Assembly: GCF_027943255.1 (NCBI RefSeq)
Contig: NC_072893.1
Location: 19,986,001 to 20,050,000 of the forward strand
DNA length: 64,000 nucleotides
Direction: 5' to 3'
From: Anastrepha obliqua
Lineage: Eukaryota > Arthropoda > Insecta > Diptera > Tephritidae
The notes beneath the pieces were generated by a model that saw nothing but the letters and a program-made list of their open reading frames with translations, had not been told where the DNA came from and searched no databases. Both the position numbers and the translations under genes were made by a program. This document shows positions 10,610-20,789 of the stretch, piece after piece. Numbering within the stretch: the stretch's first letter is position 1; each line of letters opens with the position of its first letter.

Positions 10610-10755
10610 TAATGCTGGTTCCTAAATAGACGAAGTCTTTTACAACCTCGAAATTATAACTGTCTACAGTGACGTGGGTGCCGATACGCGAGTGCGCCGA
10701 CTGTTTGTTTGAAGACAGGAGGTACTTCGTTTTGTCCATACGAGTTACGCGAACA

Positions 10756-11370
10756 AACTTATTTTTTTCGAAGAAAATTTACACAATTTGGAAGCGTTGT
10801 TCTGGCGTTTAACGATTCATGAGGACTTGCCTAACCTTACCGAACAGAAATGCCATTCTCAGCTGTCAAATCTAAGTCATCGATATCGATATTCCCATAC
10901 CGGCAAAAAAAAACACCCGTTGCATGTGCCCTTATGTAATTGTTTTGCACTATTTTTATGACGCATCTTCTCTACCTTAATAAATTTTTCTAAATGTAAA
11001 AACAAATTTAGCAAAAGTAATTGCCGTCTGTGTCTGCAAAATGTTTCTGTTATCAGAAGATTCTATAGTTGTCGCATTTAACCTCTGTCACAAAGCAATT
11101 AACAAGAAGTAAAACAAAAGCAGTGACCATTGTTCAAGGTCCCATGAAGATCAAGGAAATGCTTGGAAATTTCTTCTAAAGGGGAAATGGCGATTGAGAA
11201 ATGAGATTTAGACGTCAAGAGACGTTGACGCCGAAGGCAGCTGGAGTAATTCGTACGAAGTAGGTGATGTGCAAGAAAAAATTGTAGAATATTTTACTTA
11301 TAAGATAAGATTTTTAATTCGGACAGAAACTAAAACAAAATATTTATAATTACTGTGTACACTTCCGTTA
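10756..11370. other. Unassigned sequence
   Basis: No credible coding frame. 10760-10880 (AATTTGGAAGCGTTGTTCTG onward) vaguely resembles mariner untranslated ends that I remember, but no transposase accompanies it. 11090-11260 holds nothing recognisable. Confidence 0.3.
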
Positions 11371-11585
11371 GGTGCTTGGTCGGGCTTCTCCTCCTATTTG
11401 TGGATTGCATGTTGATGTTGTTCGACAAATGGTGGAACCTGTAGTTTTAAGCCCACTCCGACCGGCAGCTTTCGAAGGTTTTTCAAACTTATCACTAATA
11501 TATATGCTTAAGTTCGTAGAGACTGCCTCCGGGTTAATAGAGGCTCCCTTCAAGGTGGTGTGCTGTCTCCATTGCTCTGGTGCAT

Positions 11586-12093
11586 TTTTTTTTTTTTTGT
11601 CGGGGGTACTTGCTAGACAGCACTCAAACATTAATTAAGTCCATTGTACTACACTTGGATTCCCTTATAAATCTACCCGATCTCCGAAGGAATCTGAGTA
11701 GATCTTGTGGTACCAAGGAGCCAAGATGGTCGCTTCTTAACACATCAGTGCCAAAGACCTCAAACCTGATTCGAGCGAAGGCGGGGCAGACACACAGGAA
11801 GGGGTTCGCCGTCTCATCCTCCTCTTCACAGGCTAGGCAGAGTACACTGTCTGAGATGCCCAACCTTTCCATGTGCCTTGCCCACAGAAAGTGGCCCGTC
11901 ATCAGTCCACCCAGCCGTCTGCACTCCCCTCTGCTTAATGACAGAAGGGTTTGCGACAGTCGATCGGGCATGACAGGTAACATCAGTTTAGTCTATCTGC
12001 AGCCTCTCTCAGCCAGCCAAGCTCGCTTGTGGGTGGTAGTTACCCATTTGATAACCGTGGCTGTGATGGCCGCAGAAGGGAGTGGCAAAACGG
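11586..12093 (-). mobile_element. Antisense 5'-truncated LINE copy with poly(A) and 12-bp TSD
   Basis: Flanked by GCTCTGGTGCAT at 11574-11585 and 12094-12105. Its sense strand is minus and it ends in a run of about 13 A residues next to the left duplication. It encodes only the C-terminal region (11624-11983). It is about 90% alike by eye to the tail of the host LINE at 13274-13640, so a member of the same family landed antisense inside an older copy and produced inverted repeats about 1.2 kb apart. Confidence 0.9.
11624..11983 (-). pseudogene. LINE ORF2 C-terminal Cys-motif fragment
   Basis: 119 codons from MLPVMPDRLSQTLLSL to the stop after STMDLINV. It contains TGHFLWARHMERLGI and the terminal motif CLACEEEDETANPFLCVCP, the zinc-knuckle-like end found in RNase H-bearing insect LINEs. 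It cannot function alone. Confidence 0.8.
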
Positions 12094-12731
12094 GCTCTGG
12101 TGCATAGTAATCGATCCTCTACTCGCCAACTTAAACGGACGACGTTGCCTATTTGTTAACGGGCCCTTCGCTTATGAAAATCTGTAGAAAAATACAGAAA
12201 CTTCTGGGTATGATTTAGTGCTGTGCTAATGGGCTATCGGCAAGCCCCACCAAAACTGGTATTGTCCTCTTTACCAGAAGGAGGAAGCTTGATGGACTCG
12301 TTTCTGCCTAAAAGGAGTCACAATCCAGCTATCCAAAGAAATCAAATATATTGGAGTAATCCCCGATAGTAAACTTCTTTGGAAGTCACACCTTGAAACA
12401 AAGGCATCAAAAGCACTGGCAGTGCAAAGGCGTCTTTGGGAAAACGTGGGGCCTTTCTCCTGGCAAGGTCTTATGGATCTACATGGCTATGATAAGAGCT
12501 ATTATCACCTATGCATCAGTGATCTGATTGGTCTACCACCACTTGAAGCGAAGTTTTCAACCTGGGAGAGACCTTGAAGGCCATCTGCAGGCTGAAACAA
12601 ATGGGAACTGGTACGGCCCCTGTCCGGCATTGGAGAGAACAAGAAGAGAGAAGACTTCGATCCAACGATTCTCTCCATGCCCCTTGACTCCATGCCATCG
12701 AGAATCGTACTTGAAAATACAGTGATACACT

Positions 12732-12986
12732 GTGGTGCTGCCAGAGGCTCAGTTGTGGTCAAATTCTGAAATAGAGCACGGCAAACACTGTTTTCGCATT
12801 TTCACGGATGGCTCCAGGACCGAGCACGGTTCCGGCTCCGGTGTTTACGTGGAATTAAGCGGGACAAAACTACACTTCGCTTTTGGAATGCAAGCATCTG
12901 TGTTTCAGGCTGAGGTGTATGCTGTTCAAAAAGCGATGAACTTTGTTGTGTCTGCAGTGACAGCCAAGCTGGGCTCATGGACTTAG
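12732..12986 (+). pseudogene. LINE RNase H domain remnant
   Basis: The reading includes FRIFTDGSRTEHGSGSGVYV and FQAEVYAVQKAMNF, covering the first two acidic residues of RNase H. The frame breaks right after SAVTAKLGS, where SDSQAA would be expected. Confidence 0.7.
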
Positions 12987-13659
12987 ACAGCCCCCCAAAC
13001 CACATCAGGGGCATTCGAGTTCTGTAGATCCAGGCTGAACTATGTCGGTACATATAATATCCTGATGCTAACATGAGTCCCGTGACACGTAGGTATCGTG
13101 GGTATCGTGATCTCTGACTCCTAAGCTAGGATGGGCTCTGATACCAACTTCTTTGGCCCGGAACCCGTTCTGCTACTCCCTTCTGCAGTCATCAAAGCCA
13201 CGGTTAGCAAATGGCTTAGTATAACCCACAAGCGAGCTTGGCAGGCTGAGAGAGGCTGCTGATAGACTAAACTGATGTTACCTGTCATATCCGATCGGCT
13301 GTCGCAACCCCTCCTGTCATTAAGCAGAAGGGAGTGCAAGCAGCTGGTTGGACTGTTGTCGGGCCACTTTCTCTGGGCGAAGCACATGGAAAAGGTTGGG
13401 CATCTCAGACAGTGTACTCTGCCCAGCTTGTGGAGAGGAGGATGAGACGGCGGACCACTATCTGTGCATCTGTCCCGCCTTCGCTTGAATCAGGTTTGAG
13501 GTCTTTGGCACTGATGGCTTCTTGGCACCACAAGATCTACTCAGATTTCTTCGGAGATCAGGTAGATTTAAAGAAAATTAAAAGGGAATCCATGTGTAGT
13601 ACAATGGACTTAATTAATGTCTGAGTGCTGCACTTGCTAGTTGTCCGGACAAAAAAAAA

Positions 13660-14105
13660 AAAGAGCACAGAGGCCTTCCAAACATTTTTAAGGGAGCCAA
13701 AAACACGTTTCGCTTTACTTATGCGACTGAAGAAGATACTACATAATGCTATCCAAGTAGCAAAAGGAGCTATCTTCTATCTTCTTCTTCTAACATATCA
13801 GAAAAGGTGTGGGTCATAGACGTCCAGTCCCCATGCTATGCCATTTGTTGCATGCAATGCTAAAAAGGAGTCGCGTTCGAACGCTGGTCGCGATGTTTAT
13901 TGGATCACTCAGCTCTTATTTATGCCTCACACGGCAACTTGCATTGGTGTACAGTGCTGTTATGAGCTTAACAAGCGTAGCTGGAACTCCTCTGTACGCC
14001 AATGCACTCCAGACTGCGTAGGGGTGTATCGCATCGAATGCTTTTCAGACGAAGATCAGATGGAGAAGCATTCGGCACGAGATATATATCCAAAAGTCTT
14101 TCAAA
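13660..14105. other. Unassigned sequence between LINE fragments
   Basis: A 103-codon plus frame at 13838-14149 shows no recognisable motif and runs into an antisense LINE fragment, so it is not called as a gene. No repeats were seen. Confidence 0.3.
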
Positions 14106-14455
14106 GGTTTTTAACAGGAAAGACTGATTGGCCTATAGCCCATCGCTGATTCATGTCCCCTCCTGCCTATTTTTGGAATAAAGACGACCTTAACTAGTTT
14201 CCAACTATGTGAAATATGACCTAAGTTTAAACACGCTTTAAAAATTTCCTCTAGCCATAGTAGGATACAGTCCAAGGTTTCCTGTAACATCTTTGAAATG
14301 ATCCCATCTGGCCCCAGTGATTTAAAAGGTGAACAAATTTTAATTGCCCACTTAACTTCCGCCTTTTTAATTATTTCTTTTGCAAGATGCTGCGGATTAT
14401 ATTGGCTCCGCCTGATATTTGTATACCAAAGGTGTCTTGTGATTATTAAACGCAC
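14106..14455 (-). mobile_element. LINE RT N-terminal fragment
   Basis: The minus frame reads KWAIKICSPFKSLGPDGIIS, then WKLVKVVFIPKIGRRGHES and YRPISLSC. These are the fingers motifs at the start of RT in I/R1/LOA-type LINEs. Both sides are truncated: no palm motif and no tail are nearby. Confidence 0.75.
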
Positions 14456-14459
14456 CTTA

Positions 14460-15355
14460 TCAACGAAACCACAACAAATAAGGCTCGCATGTATATATGT
14501 ATGTATCTATATAAAAATGTTGAACAATAGCCAATTAAAGTGCAATAACAATAATCTGGCGCATAAAACCTTAATAGCCGTCTAGGCTGCTTTCAACGAT
14601 GTTTACGCCAAAGCTTTGAGTGCAATCGGATCAAGGATTTTTAGCGAGAGCGAGTAGTCCTTTAAAAAATCTGCAGAAATTAAGTGCCACGCTTTGAAGA
14701 AACTGTACTCTAAGTGACTTTCAGTCTAAAAAACAAAAAAAGGAAAAATTTCAACGATAGTATTAGCGGCGCTCGCGCTTAGCCACATATTTTTCTTGAC
14801 AGCTGAGGCCTTCATCTGAAAACCTTCTGTTAACGCAACCACACAACAGTGTCTGACTATCCTGCATTGTGTATGGCTGTATTTAGAGTGTAAAAAGCTA
14901 TTATTATAAGTGATATCGGTTTCACTCGACTAATCTTAAGGCCTGCAGCACCAAAGATGCCTCAAACCTGCAAAGGAAAAATCTGAAAAATACAGAGCCC
15001 ACAGCACGAAGCGGACTCAACTGTATTATATGTCCAAACAGTAATAAAATGTTGAAGTAGATTACTACTACATAGAAGCGCAAAAAAAAAAAAAACACTT
15101 TAAAAAATTGCAAAAAACAAAAACAAAAAACAATTAAAAAAATTCACAAAGCTCAAGTTGCTTGGAAAAATATTATCTGTATAACTAAACAAATTATAAT
15201 TGGTTTCGTAGCCACTAATCTCATGTTTCCCGATACTTAAAAAGCAGCCAGCCAGTTAATGCTTATGACTAATTTCAATTACACTGGTTTACAGCCAAAA
15301 ACACCCGAGAACCAGACAATCCAATTCCAATGTAAAATCGATCGCTGAATTCGAA
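14460..15355. other. Unassigned AT-rich sequence
   Basis: No credible coding frame, no tandem repeat and no recognisable transposon end. A13-A20 runs occur near 15080-15140. Confidence 0.4.
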
Positions 15356-15357
15356 TG

Positions 15358-15975
15358 GTTTTTCTTCTTCTTGGTTGGCGCGATAACCGCTTAAGCGATT
15401 TTGGCCGAGTTTAACAAAGCGGGCCAGCCGTTTTTTTCTCGTGCTAACCGACACCACTTGGACACAGCAAGTAAGGCCAAGTCTTTCTCCACCTAAACTT
15501 TCCAACACTTCAAGGGACGCCTCATCGAATGTTAACATCGTCTCAGCTTTTGCGCTATACGTTAGGACGGACATGATGAGAGCCCTACAGAGTGTTAGTT
15601 TTGTTCGTTGTGAGAGGCAAAGAGAGATTTTTACGTTAAATTTTCAGGCTGACATTGTTATCGGTGTTGATGCTGGTTCCTAAGCAAGGTGGATTTAATA
15701 AGGTGACAGCATTCACCCAGCTGAATTTTTCGCCGTGGGTATGGCTTACGTCAAAATGATATGATTTGTTTGTATGTATTGGTATGTTTACGTTCGTATG
15801 TTTACATTTGCTTGCTGATTTTGACATGATGCTTGCACCAAACGCAACAACAAATACATGTAGGGTTTTACTTATATGTGTTTGCTGTCACCTGTAATAA
15901 ATTCGCCTTGTTCCTAAGTACACGAAGTCCTTTACAACCTCGAAATCATAACTGCCAACAGTGCTGTGGTGTGTG
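15358..15975 (-). mobile_element. RTE-like LINE copy, internally deleted and split
   Basis: Same family as 9815-10755. 15360-15470 matches the C-terminus (ARFVKLGQ), 15480-15620 matches the YGAEAW region with a deletion, and 15636-15684 reads GTSINTDNNVSLKI. The upstream part DFEVVKDFVYL is found only beyond a 226-bp DNA-transposon insertion (15685-15910), at 15911-15960. The frame reads through when the insertion is removed. Confidence 0.75.
15685..15910. mobile_element. 226-bp MITE with 8-bp TSD (hAT- or P-like)
   Basis: Flanked by TTCCTAAG at 15677-15684 and 15911-15918. The ends are imperfect inverted repeats: CAAGGTGGATTTAATAAGGT at the left, and CAAGGCGAATTTATTACAGG as the complement of the right end. 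Both lead into GTGACAGCA. An 8-bp duplication is typical of hAT and P elements. It encodes nothing. Confidence 0.85.
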
Positions 15976-16068
15976 TTCTCTTCTCTTCTATTATCTTCTC
16001 TTCTCTTCTCCTCTCGTCTCTTCTCGTCTCTTCTCTTTTCTTCTCTTTGATGACCTACCTTTTTTCTT
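15976..16068 (+). repeat. TCTTC microsatellite
   Basis: Imperfect tandem TCTTC/TCTCG units over about 80 bp, with occasional substitutions. Confidence 0.85.
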
Positions 16069-16499
16069 TACTCCATAGGAATTTGATGATCTGGTTCATG
16101 AGCAAAAAAAAAACTTAAATGGTGTTAACTAGTGTTAGTTAATACACGGCGTGCGCAGGGCGTGATTTGCGTTTAGTAGCAAATTTTTGTAAACAAAAAT
16201 TATTTTATTGGTATTAGGCCCTAATTCGTTGGGATAAATGGTTCATATATACCTACATATAAATCCATATACAAGTATAAGTTGTTGATTTCCGTTTCAT
16301 GCATGCGTGCGTAATGCATGTCGCTCATGCGTCGATCGCATTAATACCTTAAGAGTGATTGGGCAGCAGACGGTTGGATGGCGCACTCCCGCTACCACCT
16401 CTGCTTCATCTATTTGGAAAAGGCATTTTACACTCTTTGACATGACCCAATTTGGCGCGTCCTTGCATACAAAGGAGTACCCAATAAAATTATTAGCCT

Positions 16500-16965
16500 C
16501 ATGAAAGAATTGGTGCTGGCTCAGGTGGTAGCTTCTGTGTGAAGCACGAAAGTGCTCTGAGTGCCAGTGAAGTCCAAACCGGGGCTGTCAGACAGGGCTG
16601 TGTGCTACCGCCGCTGTTATTCAACTTGGTGCTAGACGAGCTTGTGCGGAAAGAAGAGGTATATCCTGGGGTCTGAACGGTTAAATTTGAAAGCCTAGTA
16701 AATCAGGTCAGGTCTGAAAATCAACATCGCCAAAGCTAATATGCATCAACCCAACCGAAACGCAAGCTATTCATATTGCCGGTACTCCCCTACATAGATG
16801 AAGTAGACGAGTTCTGTTATCTTGGCAGCAACTCATCACGAAAAATTACGCATCAGCAACAGACACACCCAATCGCATAGCAAAAAGAACGAGTTACCTA
16901 TGGCAAGCTGGACAAAATTTAGAGATCGACGAGCTTCGTGCGGATTTTCGACGCCAACGTGAAGT
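16500..16965 (+). mobile_element. LINE RT fragment (CR1/RTE-type), plus strand
   Basis: The plus-strand sense reads VQTGAVRQGCVLPPLLFNLV, the RT motif before the palm strand. It then has a deletion past the YADD box, and from about 16780 the equivalent of TPL-EVDEFCYLGS in another frame. Many stops. The QGC-LPPLLFN form differs from the QGGVLSPLLW group elsewhere, so it is a separate LINE lineage. Confidence 0.65.
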
Positions 16966-16974
16966 CAGTAGTAC

Positions 16975-17500
16975 TACAGGGTCCGGCACTCGAAGTGCAA
17001 CCAATAAAAAAGGCCATAAATTTTGTTTGGAAAATTACTTTTATTCAATTCAAAATGAAAAATGTGCGAAAATAATACAAAATTCAGAATCAATTTACTT
17101 TTGCTTGATATGACTACCTTAACTTTGGCCTTGAGACGGTCCAGAAGCGAATCGCAATCTGCCCGAATGTGACTTGCAGGTATTTTGGCCCACTCGCGGA
17201 CTATTTTTAGCACCTCGAGACTGGTGGATCTTTTAGTTTGGACTTTGCTCTCCAAAATAGCTCAAAGAGAATAATCCATCGGATTCGCGTCTTGTGAATT
17301 TGAGAGCCATTGTGTGGACGCGATGAAGTTCGGTGCGTTGTTTCTTAGCCATGGAAAGTGATTCTGACTGCATGCGTCCTGCAAGCGTTGCAATTCTTCT
17401 TCAACCGTTGTTTTCGCAAGATCATGTGGATATTCTGGCGCAACGTCACGAGCAACGCTGGCGTTTGGGCTGCAACTAAACAAAGACCTCAATCCATCTC
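16975..17500 (-). mobile_element. Tc1-like transposase C-terminal relic
   Basis: The minus strand reads WLSNSQDANPMDYSL (17262-17320) and then, after a stop/shift, LESKVQTKRSTSLEVLK and IVREWAKIPASHIRADCDSL (16974-17255). DANPMDYSLW is the DPNPLDY-type third catalytic motif of Tc1-like (DD34E or DD37) transposases. The upstream catalytic region is missing. The right end near 16978 (ACAGGGTCCGGCACTCGAAG) may be its terminal repeat. Confidence 0.7.
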
Positions 17501-17685
17501 GAGATACGGGGTCGCAAATAGAATTGGATCAGTCATACGTAGCGTAAGTCCCAGGAAGATATTGTTATTATTGATGTATATCAGTTGAAATATTCCTAAT
17601 TAGCGGCTAGCGCCGATTAACTACCACAGTTCTGGTGTTGTAAATTCGTTTCTCTTTTTATTTTTTATTTTTTGTGTCAGATCGA
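17501..17685. other. Short unassigned spacer
   Basis: No feature recognised between the Tc1-like relic and the LINE tail. Confidence 0.4.
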
Positions 17686-18165
17686 TTTCGTGAGATCCAA
17701 GTATAGCAGCAAACTTTTCATTTCTATGTCTGAGATTTCATTAATTTGCTGTAAGAAAGGCTTTTCGAAAGAGCCTAGTCTTGCTCTAGCTAAACCTGGA
17801 CATTCGCATAAGTAGTGAAAAAGACTTTCTTTCACCCCCTCCGCCTGACTACTTCTGCAGATGGGATTGAGAGGGAGGTTGCGGCTAGCTGCATGATCCC
17901 CTACTTTCCACTGACCTGTAAGGGTTGCAGTGATACGTGGGATGCTTGGGCGAGCACATTCTAATAGGTACTTCGTCCTCTGGATGTTGACCGACTGTCA
18001 TGTTTCTCTTGTTGTAGTGCATTTTGCTTTAACTTTCTTTCTGCTAAAGCATAGTAGTGTGAATCAATGGATGTTTTATTGTCTCGAATGGGGTAGCAAT
18101 TGCCTTTTCGTTCTAGCTCATCTGCTGTCTCATTACACTCTACATTCCCATGACCGGGAACCCAT
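17686..18165 (-). mobile_element. LINE C-terminal relic, minus strand
   Basis: The minus translation includes the RNase H end (PVMGM, matching the GHGNV-type motif near 18150) and, at 17860-17950, the ILTGHW…NPYCRSC-type region in shifted frames. It is heavily degraded. It lies tail-away from the plus-strand LINE beginning near 18300, with a CT microsatellite between them. Confidence 0.55.
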
Positions 18166-18187
18166 CTCTCTCTCTCTCTCTCTCTTA
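18166..18187 (+). repeat. (CT)n microsatellite
   Basis: An uninterrupted CT dinucleotide run of about 20 bp. Confidence 0.9.
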
Positions 18188-18299
18188 GCTTAACAATCTG
18201 TGGTGGACCATATCTTTATCAACAATCCTCATCCAATCCAATCTCTCTCCGGGAACCTATATCAGAGTAATTTGAGGCCAATGACTAAACTATTCTAAT

Positions 18300-19290
18300 T
18301 CCTAGATGGCACGTTGGGGCTTCCCGGACGGGTGGACTATACAGTCCCGCCTATACTTGTCATTACAAAGTTCACGACCCCCCTACCCTCGAGTAGAGAG
18401 TGGGCACGGGACGAGGTAAGACAGGGCGAGTTCATCCATGTATACACAGATGGCTCAAAGCTCGCGGACAGGGTGGGCGGAGGTGTATATTCTGAGAATT
18501 TGGGGATCTCCTTTAGTTTTCGGCTTCCCGACTATTGTAGTATCTTTTAGGCTGAACTGATGACATTAATTAATGCCGTGACACTAATATAGTGTGATGC
18601 GCTACCTGAATATGATATCTACATTTTCACTAATAGCCAGGCGACGATAAAATTCCTCGCAATACAGTCGACTACCTTCAAGGTAGATATGAAATGCCGC
18701 GCATCTTTTGTTGTGACATTGAGGGGAACTGCAGAGCAGATGAACTAGCGAAAATCGGTACCAAATTGACAGACATCGGTAAAAATTGCAAACTTGTAAA
18801 CTAAGTATTCTCGAAGAAATTGCAAGAGTAGCGAATGAAAGATGGCGTTATGAAGCCACTTGCAAAATCGCCCGACAGCTGTGGCCCACACTCAATGCTA
18901 AACGCACGGACCATCTACTAAGACGACATAATCTCAGTCTTAGCACACTGATTTTAGATATTCCGGGACACTGCCTAATCGGTAGGCACGCCCAGAGAAT
19001 GGGTGTGCAAGCACATGACTTCTGGAGAAGTTGTCTAGACGAGGAAACGGAAGAGACGATCCCGCACCTTCTGTGTCACTGTCCTACTCTATCCAGACTT
19101 AGACTCGCCATTTTGGGTAGACAATCCTTTAATGAATTGGAAGATTTCGGCTCTATCGGAATAAGGATCTTACAACATTTTTGAAAAGTACACATTGGTT
19201 TTAGGAGGGATAAAGGCTAGTTCCCCACGCGACATCACAATGGGACATGAGCTTGAGTGTGTCCTACAATGGACAACCGCTTCAACCTAA
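18300..19290 (+). mobile_element. RNase H-bearing LINE 3' relic, plus strand
   Basis: 18420-18550 encodes FIHVYTDGSKLADRVGGGVY, the first RNase H motif. The IFTNSQATIKFLA motif lies near 18620, where SDSQAA is changed to TNSQAT, losing the catalytic D. ADELAKIGTK lies near 18740. 18786-19184 encodes the tail with LDIPGHCLIGRHAQRMGV and CLDEETEETIPHLLCHCP. The 3' end, with ACCGCTTCAACCTAACCTAA (19275-19295), looks like a LINE terminus. Defunct. Confidence 0.75.
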
Positions 19291-19295
19291 CCTAA

Positions 19296-20280
19296 CTTAG
19301 TGATTTGCATGCTTCTCTGACTGCTCATAGTTCTTCCTGGAGCACGCTGGCCTAGTCAGGAAGTCGAATTGATTTGGATAAGTTGAGCGGCTCCGAATAC
19401 CAACCACCTTCCCTTTCCCCCATTCGGCTCCTGGTAGAAAACATACTGTAAAATCTTTCTTGAAGCTAAAGTCGGGGACTTCAGATTAAGATTTGTGTTT
19501 GGTGCCGACCAGTGATAAAGTGTGTGAAATTTAATAAACACCAAAATAAATCATTCAAAAGGATGATTTGTAAAATGATGAAATTGCATTATAACCAGAA
19601 AAAAATGCAGAAGTAATTATAAGAAGCACAACAATAATTTGTTTAATATGTAATTAATGCGAACACAACAAGTATTATCTTCATATGTGTGCACGTGTGG
19701 GTGTACGAACAAAAATTATGTCAATATAAACAAAAGTATGTAGGAGGGGTGTAACAAAATTTCGGTAAATTGAATTGAAAAAAGGATACATTTTTATTTT
19801 TATGTCAAATTTTTAATCTTCATTATTTTTTAAATTTCTCCACATTCAGTTAATGTCAATGTTTTACTTGTAACTTCAAGATATGTTTCGTTCTAGGTTA
19901 AGTTACAATTCATGCCAAAATTGATTGTAGGGAAATTTATGAATTGCTTAACTTCTATCACTCTGAAGGCGAATTTAGGCATGTCCGCACTGAAATCTAA
20001 TTACGCGTATAATTAGCCTATATAAAGACGCATTCAATTTTTGTAGGTTTAAGTAGATCAAGAATAAGACTGATTTTTTAGAATTTTTTTGCGGAAGCGG
20101 TTTTCTGTATTTTCACAATTTTACGGCTACTGCTCGTTTTTTTATAAGGAAGAAAATACCCAACTTTAAATGTATATTTTCTTCTTCTTTTTCTTTCTTA
20201 GCATGACAGTCCTAAGTGGACCAGTACATACTTCCGTGTTCACATTTTATTACACCAAAATTCAATGGTTTATAAAACTG
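19296..20280. other. Unassigned AT-rich intergenic sequence
   Basis: No coding frame above noise and no repeat structure recognised. Confidence 0.4.
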
Positions 20281-20566
20281 CGGCGGCCGCCATAGCCGAA
20301 AGGGTTGGTGCATGACTACCATTCGGGAGGGCGTAGGTTCGAATCTCCGTGCATGAACATCAAATAATATAAAAAGCTTTTTCTAATAGCGTTCGCCCCT
20401 TGGTGGGCAAAACAAACCTCCGCGTGTATTCCTGCCATGAAAAGCTTTTCATAAAAAGCGATTTGCCGTTCGGAGTCGGCATAAAACTCTAGGCCCCTCC
20501 ATTTGTGGAATAACAAAAAGGCGCACGCAACAAATAGGAGGATGTGCGCGCCAATTTTTTATTTGG
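20281..20566 (+). mobile_element. tRNA-derived SINE, near full length
   Basis: The head (20286-20346) is tRNA-like. It has an A-box-like stretch in TAGCCGAAAGGGTTGGTGCA and a perfect B-box core GGTTCGAATCT (20336-20346). The body contains the conserved TTGCCGTTCGGAGTCGGCAT (20463-20482). The end lies near GTGCGCGCCAA (20544-20554) and runs into T-rich DNA. I recognise this as a SINE widespread in tephritid flies. A headless copy lies at 36211-36350. It is not a tRNA gene, since no cloverleaf closes. Confidence 0.85.
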
Positions 20567-20789
20567 TTTTGTTTTTATAAAACTCTATACCCCAAATTTG
20601 TCTAAAAATTCTGAATAAAAAGTTTGAAATATTGTTGAAAATTTGCCACATTTTTACAAATTTTATACAAAGTCCGATACTTTGCTCCATTTGGTACTTT
20701 TTGTGGTATGAACTATACTTTTATCACAAAAAAAAAAAAAAAAAATTGAAATTACAAAATAAACTAATTAACCAAGTCGTTCTGAAAGA

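Larger units (their letters stand above)
9815..10755 (-). mobile_element. RTE-like LINE, 5'-truncated copy
   Basis: A minus-strand LINE tail whose 3' end has a GAA-rich run (9809-9825). 9847-10332 encodes the conserved C-terminal stretch (KLTLYKTLIMPVLMYGAEAW; RLRWLGHVVRM; GRPPLRWKDQV). 10340-10423 and 10621-10740 encode the upstream part (FVYLGTSINTDNNVSLEIQR). Two related copies lie at 6546-6741 and 15360-15975. A short retro-insertion at 10424-10609 interrupts it. RTE assignment rests on recognition of this C-terminal block and is moderately sure. Confidence 0.8.
11375..13640 (+). mobile_element. RNase H-bearing LINE (+), split by an antisense relative
   Basis: The plus-strand LINE relic begins inside RT. 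At 11530-11585 it reads RGSLQGGVLSPLLW and, after the 11586-12093 insertion, continues CIVIDPLLANLNG. The post-RT region follows at 12330-12470 (IKYIGVIPDSKLLWKSHLET), and RNase H at 12790-12960 (FTDGSRTEHGSGSG, FQAEVYAVQKAM). The C-terminal Cys region is at 13270-13500, and a poly(A) tail at 13651-13662. Many stops and frameshifts make it defunct. Confidence 0.8.

Noticed and set aside
20286..20346. tRNA gene
   Set aside because: A- and B-box-like sequences exist, but no full cloverleaf or acceptor pairing can be drawn, and a SINE body follows.
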